Positions 1 to 7,875 of a DNA stretch of 64,000 nucleotides are shown one piece after another (position 1 is the stretch's first letter; the number at the start of each line of letters is the position of its first letter). The stretch comes from an uncultured Oscillospiraceae bacterium (GTDB taxonomy: Bacteria > Bacillota > Clostridia > Oscillospirales > Oscillospiraceae). Location of the stretch: NCBI GenBank assembly GCA_910588045.1, contig CAJUPS010000001.1, positions 1-64,000 of the forward strand, read 5' to 3'. Position numbers and translations under genes: made by a program. The notes under the pieces were generated by a model. That model made no database searches. It saw nothing but the letters and a program-made list of their open reading frames with translations, and was not told where the DNA came from.

Positions 1-76
1 CTGATTTTGAAAAACTATCTTCCCTTTTGGGAAGGTTGTGCTATAATAATTTCAGGCCCACTATGTATGGCAACCG

Positions 77-96
77 GACAAAATAAACATTTTGTC
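77..96. repeat. Small AT-rich palindrome beside recombinase 1
   Basis: Arms GACAAAAT (77-84) and ATTTTGTC (89-96) are separated by AAAC. The palindrome lies 14 bases past the end of the tyrosine recombinase at 110-934. The inner ACAAAAT-N4-ATTTTGT is the same as in the palindrome next to the second recombinase (16,095-16,124). A recombination site is possible. A weak terminator is the alternative, but the stem is AT-rich and lacks a clean T-run. Confidence 0.4.
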
Positions 97-109
97 AACA
101 TGACGAAAA

Positions 110-934
110 TCACGTGACCAGCCCCAACTTTTCGAGCTGCCGCGCGTGTTCCGCCCCGGAGGTCATCAAATAAATCCGGGTAGTGTTGATAGAGGAGTGC
201 CCCAGCACGTCCGCCAGCTTCACGATGTCCTTGCAGGCTTTATAGAAGGTTGTTGCGAACAAGTGCCGCAGGTTGTGCGGGAAGACTTTCGATTCCTCCA
301 CGCCTGCTTTTTTGCAGATGGCTTTCATCTCCCGCCAAATCTGACCACGGGACATACGCTTTCCGCTTCCGGTAAGAAAAATCTCTCCGGAGGCGATTTT
401 GTTTTTCTTGGCATACTTGAGCAGCTTCCGGCGGAGCTTGTTGGGAATGAGAATACTGCGGATTTTCCCCTTGAGATTGATGTCCGTCTCCGCACGGTTT
501 GCAGCTTCAATGGTGATATAGCGAACCTCCGAAACCCGGATTCCCGTGGCGCAGATGGTCTCCATCAGAAGTTCCAATCGCTCCTGGCCCGTCTCCCGGG
601 CGGCGTCAAGTAAGCGCTGGTACTCCGCTTTTGTCAACTCCCGGCTCTCCTCCCGGAAGGCTTTGCGCTGAACGCGGAGGAATTTGAGCTTGCAGTCCTC
701 CCGGCCAAGGAACTTGAGAAAGCGGTTCACCGCCGAGAGCATAGAGTTCACCGTCACCGGCGCATACCCCTGTTCCAGCAGGTGCTCCCGCCAGGCGGAT
801 GCTTCCTCCAACGCCAGGTCGTCCAGCCACGCGGCGAAGGCTCGCACGTCCCTGCGATACTTCTCCACCGTCCCCGCACTGCGCCCCTCGCTCTCCAGCT
901 GCGTCACAAAATCCTGAATATCTCTTGTGCTCAT
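110..934 (-). CDS. Tyrosine-type site-specific recombinase (integrase) 1
   Basis: A 274-residue XerC/D-like DNA strand-exchange enzyme. The N-terminal SAM-like core-binding domain spans about residues 3-85 and the catalytic domain about 100-274. The visible catalytic set is R133 (TGIRVSEV), a lysine in the beta-hairpin near 155-157, H220-x-x-R223 (HNLRH), H246 (LGHSS) and the nucleophile Y255 (TTRIYL). The ATG at 934 follows AAGGGGG. No phage or transposon cargo lies beside it, so it is either a lone chromosomal recombinase or the edge of an element extending left of the window. A palindrome at 77-96 lies just past its 3' end. Confidence 0.88.
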   Translation of the reverse strand: MSTRDIQDFVTQLESEGRSAGTVEKYRRDVRAFAAWLDDLALEEASAWREHLLEQGYAPVTVNSMLSAVNRFLKFLGREDCKLKFLRVQRKAFREESRELTKAEYQRLLDAARETGQERLELLMETICATGIRVSEVRYITIEAANRAETDINLKGKIRSILIPNKLRRKLLKYAKKNKIASGEIFLTGSGKRMSRGQIWREMKAICKKAGVEESKVFPHNLRHLFATTFYKACKDIVKLADVLGHSSINTTRIYLMTSGAEHARQLEKLGLVT

Positions 935-983
935 AAAAAATCCCCCTTCAATTTGATGGTTCTATATTTTTACATAAAAGAGG

Positions 984-1011
984 AAAAGTTGCACAAGTCT
1001 GAGCAACTTTT
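984..1011. terminator. Hairpin between recombinase 1 and galK
   Basis: A perfect 9-bp inverted repeat, AAAAGTTGC (984-992) and GCAACTTTT (1003-1011), has a 10-nt loop. It lies in the 236-bp gap between the leftward recombinase and rightward galK. On either strand the 3' arm ends in TTTT, so it may stop read-through. Nothing else clear is seen in this gap except the galK TATAAT. Confidence 0.4.
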
Positions 1012-1120
1012 CTAGGAATTTGTTTCAAAAAGAGGGAGGGGGAGGGCTGCCAAAAATATTCTGACCAAAAAATGGTGGCAGATGCGCAAAAAGTCCATGT
1101 TCAAATGGAAGGAAGGATTT

Positions 1121-1126
1121 TATAAT
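1121..1126 (+). promoter_or_regulatory. Probable galK -10 box
   Basis: TATAAT lies 45 bases before the galK start. The -35 position holds only a weak TGTTCA 17 bases upstream, which suggests an activator-dependent or weak promoter. Confidence 0.4.
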
Positions 1127-1170
1127 AGGCAATTAAGAGGTTGAAAAACAGATTTTTTAGGAGGACAGTT

Positions 1171-2445
1171 ATGAAATATGAATTTTCCCCTGTGACTGAT
1201 TTTGCAAAACTGGAGAACGCCGTTGCTGCGCTCTACGGGTCAGGCGCGGCCCCGGCACAGCTGGAGCGGTATCAAGGGGTCCTGCAAGGGCTGAAGGAAA
1301 CCTTCGGCCCCGTGGAGCGGGCGGCAGTTTTCTCCGCCCCTGGCCGGACGGAGATCGGCGGCAATCACACCGACCATCAGTGTGGAAAGGTCCTGACGGG
1401 CAGCGTGAATCTGGACATCATTGCCGCCGTGACCCCCAACGGAGAGCGTGTCGTCCGGCTCCAGAGCGAGGGATTCCCCATGATGACGGTGGACCTGGAC
1501 GATCTGGAGGTCCATCCAGAGGAGTACAATCAGGCTGTTTCTCTTCTCCGGGGCGTTGCGGCCTGGTTTGCCCGGCAGGGCTGCCATTTGGAGGGCTTCA
1601 ACGCCTATGCGGTCTCCAATGTCTTCAAGGGGAGCGGTCTGTCCTCCAGCGCGGCCGTGGAGGTGCTGCTGGGCAACATATTTAATGGACTGTTCAACGA
1701 GGACAAATGTACTCCGGTACAGATCGCCCAGATCGGGCAGTATGTGGAGAATGTCTATTTCGGCAAGCCCAGCGGCCTGCTGGATCAGATGGGTTCGTCT
1801 GTAGGCGGGATGGTGACCATTGACTTTGCCGACAACGACCACCCGGTGGTGGAGAAGATTGATTTTGATTTTGCCTCCGCGGGGCACGCTCTGTGCATCA
1901 TCGACAGCGGTGCAGACCACGCGGATCTGACAGACGAGTACGCGGCGGTGCCCGGCGAGCTGAAAAAGATCTGTGCCCACTTCGGCAAGCGCGTGCTGCG
2001 GGAGGTGCCGGAAGAGGATTTCTACGCCGCCCTGCCTGCGCTGCGGCGGGAGGCGGGGGATCGCGCCGTTCTCCGGGCCATCCATGTCTATGACGATAAC
2101 CGCCGGGTGGAAGGACAGGTGGAGGCGCTGCGCCGCAATGATTTCCAGGCGTTTCTCACACAGGTCCGCACCTCCGGGCTCTCCAGCTGGCGGTATCTGC
2201 AAAACGTGGTCCCCGCCGGATATAAGGAGCATCAGGAGGTGGCCGTGGCGCTGGCGGCGGCTGAACGGATTCTCAACGGGCGGGGGGCCTGCCGGGTCCA
2301 TGGCGGCGGCTTCGCCGGAACCATTCAAGCCTTCGTACCGCTGGATATGCTGGACAGCTTCAAGGCGGAGATGGAGCGGGTCCTGGGGACAGGGAAGTGC
2401 CATGTGCTGACCATCCGGAATGTGGGCGGCGTGCGGCTGGTGTAA
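1171..2445 (+). CDS. galK: Galactokinase
   Basis: A 424-residue GHMP kinase that phosphorylates galactose to galactose-1-phosphate in the Leloir pathway. The galactokinase signature is near residue 55 (GRTEIGGNHTDHQ), the ATP-binding GHMP loop near 150 (GSGLSSSAAVEV), and the C-terminal motif is RVHGGGFAGT. The ATG at 1171 was chosen over an upstream in-frame TTG at 1141 because AGGAGG (1159-1164) is ideally spaced for it. It is followed after 23 bases by galT, so the two form an operon. No galE is in the window. Confidence 0.96.
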   Translation: MKYEFSPVTDFAKLENAVAALYGSGAAPAQLERYQGVLQGLKETFGPVERAAVFSAPGRTEIGGNHTDHQCGKVLTGSVNLDIIAAVTPNGERVVRLQSEGFPMMTVDLDDLEVHPEEYNQAVSLLRGVAAWFARQGCHLEGFNAYAVSNVFKGSGLSSSAAVEVLLGNIFNGLFNEDKCTPVQIAQIGQYVENVYFGKPSGLLDQMGSSVGGMVTIDFADNDHPVVEKIDFDFASAGHALCIIDSGADHADLTDEYAAVPGELKKICAHFGKRVLREVPEEDFYAALPALRREAGDRAVLRAIHVYDDNRRVEGQVEALRRNDFQAFLTQVRTSGLSSWRYLQNVVPAGYKEHQEVAVALAAAERILNGRGACRVHGGGFAGTIQAFVPLDMLDSFKAEMERVLGTGKCHVLTIRNVGGVRLV

Positions 2446-2468
2446 AAGGGAAGGAGAGAACGGCTGAT

Positions 2469-3956
2469 ATGATTGCTTGTGAGATTGCCGCGCTGGTACA
2501 ATACGCCTTGGACAGAGGGCTGATCCAACCCGAGGACCGAACTTGGGCGGTGAATCAGCTGCTCTGTGCATTGGGGCTGGACTCCTACGACGAACCGCAG
2601 GAGGTTCCCGCAATGGAGCTGGAGGAGATCCTGTCCCGGATTTTGGATGACGCGGTGGCCCGTGGCGTGATTGACGACGGTGTGAGCAGCCGCGACCTGT
2701 TGGATACGAAGCTGATGGGCATCCTGACCCCTCGGCCAAGCTGGGTCATTGACCGGTTTCGTCACCTGGAATCGCAGGACAAAAAGGCGGCCACCGATTG
2801 GTATTATACCTTCAGCCAGGATACGGACTATATCCGCCGCTACCGCATCGCCAGGGATGTGAAGTGGGTGGCCCCCACGGAATACGGAGACCTGGACATC
2901 ACGATCAACCTCTCCAAGCCGGAGAAGGACCCCCGGGCCATCGCTGCCGCCAAGTCCGCCCCGCAAGGTGGCTATCCCAAGTGTCAGCTCTGCCGGGAGA
3001 ATGAGGGCTATGCCGGGCGGATCAATCACCCCGCCCGGGGGAACCACCGTATCATCCCGGTTACCATCGACGGCAAGGACTGGTTCCTGCAATACTCCCC
3101 ATACGTCTACTACAACGAGCACTGCATCGTCTTCAACGGGGAGCACACCCCCATGAAGATCGACCGCTCTGCCTTCCGCAAGCTGCTGGACTTCGTGATC
3201 CAGTACCCCCACTACTTCGTGGGCTCCAATGCGGACCTGCCCATCGTGGGCGGTTCCATCCTCAGCCACGACCACTTCCAGGGCGGGCGGTACACCTTTG
3301 CCATGGAAAAAGCTCCCGTGGAACGGCAGGTGAGCTTCCCCGGCTTTGAGGACGTGGAGGCGGGGATCGTCCACTGGCCCATGTCCGTCCTGCGTCTGCG
3401 CTGCGGAGATGATCGCCGCCTGGTGGACCTTGCGGAGAAGATCCTGAACGCCTGGAGAGGCTATACCGACGAGGCCGCCTTCGTCTACGCCGAGACGGAC
3501 GGCGAGCCCCACAACACCATCACCCCCATTGCCCGGATGCGGGACGGCCGGTACGAGCTGGACCTGGTCCTCCGCAACAACATCACCACCGCCGAGCACC
3601 CCATGGGCGTCTACCATCCCCACGCCGAGCTGCACCACATCAAAAAGGAGAACATCGGCCTCATTGAGGTCATGGGCCTGGCCGTTCTGCCCGCTCGGCT
3701 GAAGGGGGAGCTCTCCCGGCTGGGTGAGGTCCTGGTTTCCGGCGGAGACCCGGCGGAGGACGAGGTCCTCGCCAAGCACGCCCCCTGGGTGGAGGAGCTC
3801 CGCTCCCGCCACACCTTCACGGCGGACAACGTGGAGGGCATCCTCCGGGACGAGGTGGGCAAGGTGTTTGCCCAGGTGTTGGAGCACGCAGGCGTCTTCA
3901 AGTGCAGCGAGCAGGGGAGGGAGGCCTTCCTGCGGTTTATAGCAGCCGTGCGGTAA
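2469..3956 (+). CDS. galT: UDP-glucose--hexose-1-phosphate uridylyltransferase, Bacillus-type
   Basis: A 495-residue GalT of the class II (Firmicutes) family. It exchanges UMP between UDP-glucose and galactose-1-phosphate. The length and the central SHDHFQGG motif, which replaces the HPH motif of the E. coli type, place it in this family. The start at 2469 has AAGGAGA at 2451-2457. The upstream in-frame GTG lies inside galK and has no ribosome site. It is second gene of the galKT operon. Substrate positions were not checked individually. Confidence 0.95.
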   Translation: MIACEIAALVQYALDRGLIQPEDRTWAVNQLLCALGLDSYDEPQEVPAMELEEILSRILDDAVARGVIDDGVSSRDLLDTKLMGILTPRPSWVIDRFRHLESQDKKAATDWYYTFSQDTDYIRRYRIARDVKWVAPTEYGDLDITINLSKPEKDPRAIAAAKSAPQGGYPKCQLCRENEGYAGRINHPARGNHRIIPVTIDGKDWFLQYSPYVYYNEHCIVFNGEHTPMKIDRSAFRKLLDFVIQYPHYFVGSNADLPIVGGSILSHDHFQGGRYTFAMEKAPVERQVSFPGFEDVEAGIVHWPMSVLRLRCGDDRRLVDLAEKILNAWRGYTDEAAFVYAETDGEPHNTITPIARMRDGRYELDLVLRNNITTAEHPMGVYHPHAELHHIKKENIGLIEVMGLAVLPARLKGELSRLGEVLVSGGDPAEDEVLAKHAPWVEELRSRHTFTADNVEGILRDEVGKVFAQVLEHAGVFKCSEQGREAFLRFIAAVR

Positions 3957-4077
3957 CAGCTTTGAAATAGCGCCGTGGCGTCTATCCCATCGAGTTGCAG
4001 AAGCAAGCCTTGGTGTATCCCACATATTCTCATGGGAATACCGCGTCCTTTTTGTCGATGATTTCTATAAAGCGATA

Positions 4078-4106
4078 TTGACAAAACTTTAACAATGCGA
4101 TATACT
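4078..4106 (+). promoter_or_regulatory. Strong sigma-A promoter of adhE
   Basis: TTGACA (4078-4083), a 17-base spacer, and TATACT (4101-4106). It lies 74 bases upstream of the AGGAGG-preceded adhE start, so adhE has its own promoter apart from galKT. Confidence 0.85.
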
Positions 4107-4180
4107 GTCCACAGTGAAATCGTTAAATGATTAACAACCAGCTTGTTCGCATGTATCACATTGATATGGAGGAAATTGAA

Positions 4181-6784
4181 ATGGCTGACAAGAATACCCC
4201 TATCGTTATCGACACGGCCGAGGCTCTGACCGCCAAGCTCACTGCGATGCGTCAGGCCCAGCGTACCTTTGCTGCATACTCCCAGGAGCAGGTGGACCAC
4301 ATCTTCTTTGAGGCTGCCAAGGCCGCCAATATGGCCCGCATCCCCCTGGCCAAGATGGCCGTGGAGGAGACCGGCATGGGCGTGGTGGAGGACAAGGTCA
4401 TCAAAAACCACTATGCCGCCGAGTACATCTACAACGCCTATAAGAATCTGAAGACCTGCGGCGTGATTGAGGAGGACAAGGCTTTCGGATTTAAGAAGAT
4501 TGCCGAGCCCGTGGGCCTCATTGCCGCCGTCATTCCCACCACCAACCCCACCTCTACCGCCATCTTCAAGGCCCTGCTTGCCCTGAAGACCCGCAATGCC
4601 ATCATTTTCTCCCCCCACCCCCGGGCCAAGGCCTGCACCATTGAGGCCGCGCGGATCGTCCTGGACGCCGCTGTCAAGGCGGGCGCTCCCGAGGAGATCA
4701 TCGGGTGGATCGACGTGCCCAGCCTGGACCTGACCAACCAGGTCATGCGGGAGGCGGACCTGATCCTGGCCACCGGCGGTCCCGGCATGGTGAAGGCGGC
4801 CTACTCCTCCGGCAAGCCCGCCGTGGGCGTGGGCGCGGGCAATGTGCCCGTGGTGATCGACGACAGCGCCGATATTAAGATGGCCGTCAGCTCCATCATT
4901 CACTCCAAGACCTTCGACAACGGCATGATCTGCGCCAGCGAGCAGTCCGTCACCGTCATGGACTCCATTTACAGCGAGGTCAAGAAGGAGTTCGCCGCCC
5001 GGGGCTGCTACTTCCTCAAGGGCGAGGAGCTGGACAAGGTTCGCAATACGATTCTCATCAACGGTGCGCTGAATGCCAAGATTGTGGGTCAGAGTGCGCC
5101 CAAGATCGCCGAGATGGCCGGTGTGGAGGTCCCTGCTGCCACGAAGATTCTCATCGGCGAGGTGGAGAGCGTGGACATCTCCGAGCCCTTCGCCCACGAG
5201 AAGCTGTCCCCGGTGCTGGCGATGTACCGCGCCAAGACCTTCGAGCAGGCGGTCGCCAATGCGGAGCGCCTGGTGGAGGACGGCGGTATCGGCCACACGG
5301 CGTCCCTGTACATCAACACCAACCAGACCGACCGCTACGACCAGTTCGTGAACGCCATGAAGGCCTGCCGCGTGGTGGTCAACACTCCCTCCAGCCACGG
5401 CGGAATCGGCGACCTGTACAACTTTAAGCTGCGTCCCTCCCTGACCCTGGGCTGTGGCTCCTGGGGTGGCAACTCCGTCAGCGAGAACGTGGGTCCCATG
5501 CACCTCATCAACATCAAATCCGTGGCCGAGAGGAGAGAGAATATGCTCTGGTTCCGCACCCCCCAGAAGGTCTACTTCAAAAAGGGCTCCATGCCCGTGG
5601 CCCTCAACGAGCTGCGGGATGTGATGGGGAAGAAGAAGGCGTTCATCGTCACGGACTCCTTCCTCTATCAGAACGGATACACTAAGCCCATTACCGATAA
5701 GCTGGATGAACTGGGCATCACCTACACCGTGTTCTCCAATGTCCAGCCCGACCCCACCCTGGCCAATGCCCAGGAGGGTGCAAAGGCTATGGCGGCTTTC
5801 CAGCCGGATACGATCATTGCCCTGGGCGGCGGTTCCGCCATGGACGCGGGCAAGATCATGTGGGTCATGTACGAGCACCCCGAGGTGGACTTCCAGGATC
5901 TGGCCATGCGCTTCGTAGACATCCGCAAGCGTGTCTATACCTTCCCGAAGATGGGGGAGAAGGCGTACTTTGTTGCTATCCCCACCTCCTCCGGCACCGG
6001 CAGCGAGGTGACCCCCTTTGCCGTCATCACCGACCAGGAGAGCGGCGTGAAGTACCCCCTGGCGGACTATGAGCTGCTGCCCAATATGGCCATTGTGGAT
6101 GTGGATAACATGATGAGCCAGCCCAAGGGACTGACCTCCGCCAGCGGCGTGGACGTGCTGACCCACGCCCTGGAGGCCTACGCCTCCATTATGGCAACGG
6201 ACTACACCGACGGCCTGGCGCTGAAGGCCATGAAGAACGTCTTCGAGTACCTGCCCCGGGCCTATAACGACGGCACGGACCTGGAGGCCCGGCAGAAGAT
6301 GGCCGACGCCTCCTGCATGGCGGGCATGGCCTTCGCCAACGCCTTCCTGGGCGTGTGCCACTCCATGGCCCACAAGCTGGGTGCGTTCCACCACCTGCCC
6401 CACGGCATTGCAAATGCCCTGATGATCTCCCTGGTGGTGGAGTACAACTCCGCCGAGGTTCCCCCGAAAATGGGCACCTTCTCTCAGTACCAGTACCCCC
6501 ACACCATGGCCCGGTACGCCGAGTGCGCCCGCTTCTGCGGCATCAACGCCAAGAGCGACGAGGAGGCCGTGAAGAAGCTCATCGAGAAGATCGAGGAGCT
6601 GAAGAAGGCCGTAGGCGTTAAGGCCTGCATCAAGGACTACGGCGTGGACGAGAAGTATTTCCTGGATAATCTGGACGCTATGGTGGAGCAGGCCTTCGAC
6701 GACCAGTGCACCGGCGCGAACCCCCGCTATCCGCTGATGAGCGAAATCAAGGATATGTACCTGAGGGCCTACTACGGTAAGTAA
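4181..6784 (+). CDS. adhE: Bifunctional acetaldehyde-CoA / alcohol dehydrogenase
   Basis: An 867-residue fermentation enzyme that converts acetyl-CoA to acetaldehyde and then ethanol, regenerating NAD+. The N-terminal aldehyde dehydrogenase half spans about 1-440, with catalytic Cys251 in DNGMICASEQS. The C-terminal iron-dependent alcohol dehydrogenase half spans about 460-867, with a GGGSAMDAGK nucleotide motif and iron-binding histidines in HALEAY and CHSMAHKLGAFHH. The ATG at 4181 follows GGAGG (4168-4172). An in-frame ATG at 4127 lacks a ribosome site and sits too near the promoter. The family forms spirosome filaments; this was not tested here. It is monocistronic, ending at a hairpin. 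Confidence 0.96.
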   Translation: MADKNTPIVIDTAEALTAKLTAMRQAQRTFAAYSQEQVDHIFFEAAKAANMARIPLAKMAVEETGMGVVEDKVIKNHYAAEYIYNAYKNLKTCGVIEEDKAFGFKKIAEPVGLIAAVIPTTNPTSTAIFKALLALKTRNAIIFSPHPRAKACTIEAARIVLDAAVKAGAPEEIIGWIDVPSLDLTNQVMREADLILATGGPGMVKAAYSSGKPAVGVGAGNVPVVIDDSADIKMAVSSIIHSKTFDNGMICASEQSVTVMDSIYSEVKKEFAARGCYFLKGEELDKVRNTILINGALNAKIVGQSAPKIAEMAGVEVPAATKILIGEVESVDISEPFAHEKLSPVLAMYRAKTFEQAVANAERLVEDGGIGHTASLYINTNQTDRYDQFVNAMKACRVVVNTPSSHGGIGDLYNFKLRPSLTLGCGSWGGNSVSENVGPMHLINIKSVAERRENMLWFRTPQKVYFKKGSMPVALNELRDVMGKKKAFIVTDSFLYQNGYTKPITDKLDELGITYTVFSNVQPDPTLANAQEGAKAMAAFQPDTIIALGGGSAMDAGKIMWVMYEHPEVDFQDLAMRFVDIRKRVYTFPKMGEKAYFVAIPTSSGTGSEVTPFAVITDQESGVKYPLADYELLPNMAIVDVDNMMSQPKGLTSASGVDVLTHALEAYASIMATDYTDGLALKAMKNVFEYLPRAYNDGTDLEARQKMADASCMAGMAFANAFLGVCHSMAHKLGAFHHLPHGIANALMISLVVEYNSAEVPPKMGTFSQYQYPHTMARYAECARFCGINAKSDEEAVKKLIEKIEELKKAVGVKACIKDYGVDEKYFLDNLDAMVEQAFDDQCTGANPRYPLMSEIKDMYLRAYYGK

Positions 6785-6794
6785 ACACGTTTTC

Positions 6795-6827
6795 AAAGTC
6801 CCCCGGAGTTGTACTCCGGGGGACTTT
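6795..6827 (+). terminator. adhE terminator
   Basis: A perfect 15-bp stem, AAAGTCCCCCGGAGT with its complement, has a TGT loop and lies 10 bases after the adhE stop. The T-run is only the ACTTT end of the stem. Confidence 0.75.
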
Positions 6828-6854
6828 GTGGAGAGGGGGGCAACAGCAGGTTGC

Positions 6855-6883
6855 TTTACGGCGGCGCCGTTTTGTGATATGCT
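6855..6883 (+). promoter_or_regulatory. Probable promoter of the XRE regulator
   Basis: TTTACG (6855-6860), 17 bases, TATGCT (6878-6883), then AGGAGC before the ATG at 6917. Confidence 0.5.
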
Positions 6884-6916
6884 TACAACATCTTCAACAA
6901 AGGAGCGTACAACACG

Positions 6917-7366
6917 ATGGAATGCAAGGATGTACTGATCAGTCTGCGGGAGAAAAGCGGCATGTCCCAGCAGGAGCTGGCGGACCGGATGTTCGTCACA
7001 CGGCAGGCGGTATCCCGCTGGGAGAGGGGGGAGACGCTGCCGTCCTCCGACCTGCTGAAAAAACTTTCGGAGGTGTTCCAGGTCTCCATCAACACCATAC
7101 TTGGCAGCCCCCGGCAGTTGATCTGCCAGAGCTGCGGGATGCCTCTGACGGATGACATCATGGGCCATGACGCGGATGGGAGCATCAACCAGGACTACTG
7201 CAAGTGGTGCTACGACGGCGGGGGCTATCTCCAGGATTGCACCATGGAGGAGATGATTGCTTTTTGCGTGGACATCATGGTCAAGGAGCAGGGCGCGGAC
7301 CCGGAGAAGGTCCGCCCGTACTTACAGGACTTTATGCCTAAGTTGGCCCGCTGGAAAAAGGCATAA
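6917..7366 (+). CDS. XRE-family regulator with zinc-ribbon domain
   Basis: A 149-residue protein. The N-terminal helix-turn-helix of the XRE/Cro type spans about residues 5-60 (MSQQELADRMFVTRQAVSRWERG). It is followed by a putative zinc-ribbon domain with CQSCGMPL near 74-81 and CKWCYDGG near 95-102, matching a family annotated as putative zinc ribbon. The C-terminus is helical. The likely role is a DNA-binding regulator with a structural metal site. The start has AGGAGC 11 bases upstream. It is monocistronic, bounded by hairpins. Targets are unknown. Confidence 0.85.
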   Translation: MECKDVLISLREKSGMSQQELADRMFVTRQAVSRWERGETLPSSDLLKKLSEVFQVSINTILGSPRQLICQSCGMPLTDDIMGHDADGSINQDYCKWCYDGGGYLQDCTMEEMIAFCVDIMVKEQGADPEKVRPYLQDFMPKLARWKKA

Positions 7367-7375
7367 GCGCATGGA

Positions 7376-7409
7376 GTTCCGCCCGGATACGCCGGACGGA
7401 ACTTTTTTT
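7376..7409 (+). terminator. Terminator after the XRE regulator
   Basis: Stem GTTCCGCCCGG (7376-7386) pairs with CCGGACGGAAC (7392-7402) with one mismatch. A run of seven T follows. Confidence 0.85.
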
Positions 7410-7429
7410 GTGGAAGTGCAAAATATTGG

Positions 7430-7458
7430 TTGACATTGTAGACCAGCCGTGGTATGAT
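7430..7458 (+). promoter_or_regulatory. Promoter of the blaI-like / M56 operon
   Basis: TTGACA (7430-7435), 17-base spacer, TATGAT (7453-7458). AAAGGAGG follows before the ATG at 7492. The promoter lies within the operator dyad described separately. Confidence 0.85.
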
Positions 7459-7468
7459 AGGTCTACAA
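7436..7468. promoter_or_regulatory. BlaI-type operator dyad over the promoter
   Basis: A perfect inverted repeat, TTGTAGACC (7436-7444) and GGTCTACAA (7460-7468), spans 15 bases and brackets the -10 box. Extended to 12 bases the arms match at 11 positions. BlaI/MecI repressors are known to bind TACA/TGTA dyads at their own promoters, so autorepression is inferred. Confidence 0.7.
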
Positions 7469-7491
7469 AGTAAACCAAAGGAGGTTGTGCG

Positions 7492-7875
7492 ATGGGACAG
7501 ATCAAGCTGACCGGCAGCGAGTGGAGCGTGCTGGACAGCCTTTGGCGGGAGAACCCTCAGACGGTGATGCAGCTGGTGGCAAATCTGGGCAGAACTGTGG
7601 GCTGGGCAAAGAGTACGACGATCACAACGCTGCGGAGAATGGAGGAAAAGGGGCTGGTTCACTGCGAGATAGCTGGCAAGGGAAAATCCTATACACCTGC
7701 TGTCATAAAAGGGGAGGCGGAGGTTTCAGAGACAAGAAGTTTCCTGGATCGCGTCTACCAGGGCAGTGTAGGGCTGATGGTGAGCGCCATGGCCCAGCGC
7801 CAGGAACTGAGCCGGGAGGAGATTGCCGAGCTGCGGGAAATCCTGGCGAAGGCGGAGGAGGTGACGGAGAAATGA
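7492..7875 (+). CDS. BlaI/MecI/CopY-family repressor
   Basis: A 127-residue winged-helix repressor (LTGSEWSVLDSLWRE; TTITTLRRMEEKGLV; GKGKSYTPAV). In this family the receptor protease partner cleaves the repressor in the hinge after the winged helix to release the operator. The ATG at 7492 follows AAAGGAGG (7477-7484). The gene overlaps the downstream M56 gene by ATGA, which implies translational coupling. A matching operator dyad covers its promoter. The regulon need not involve beta-lactams, since the partner has no penicillin-binding sensor. Confidence 0.9.
   Translation: MGQIKLTGSEWSVLDSLWRENPQTVMQLVANLGRTVGWAKSTTITTLRRMEEKGLVHCEIAGKGKSYTPAVIKGEAEVSETRSFLDRVYQGSVGLMVSAMAQRQELSREEIAELREILAKAEEVTEK

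Noticed and set aside
3611..7168. Very long antisense reading frame (about 1,185 codons) opposite adhE and the XRE gene
   Set aside because: It is the complement of high-GC coding DNA, is rich in Gly/His/Val, and has no ribosome site or family. The plus-strand genes are certain. The same applies to the long frames opposite clpE-like (27,757-30,429) and the Sel1 gene (55,246-57,990).
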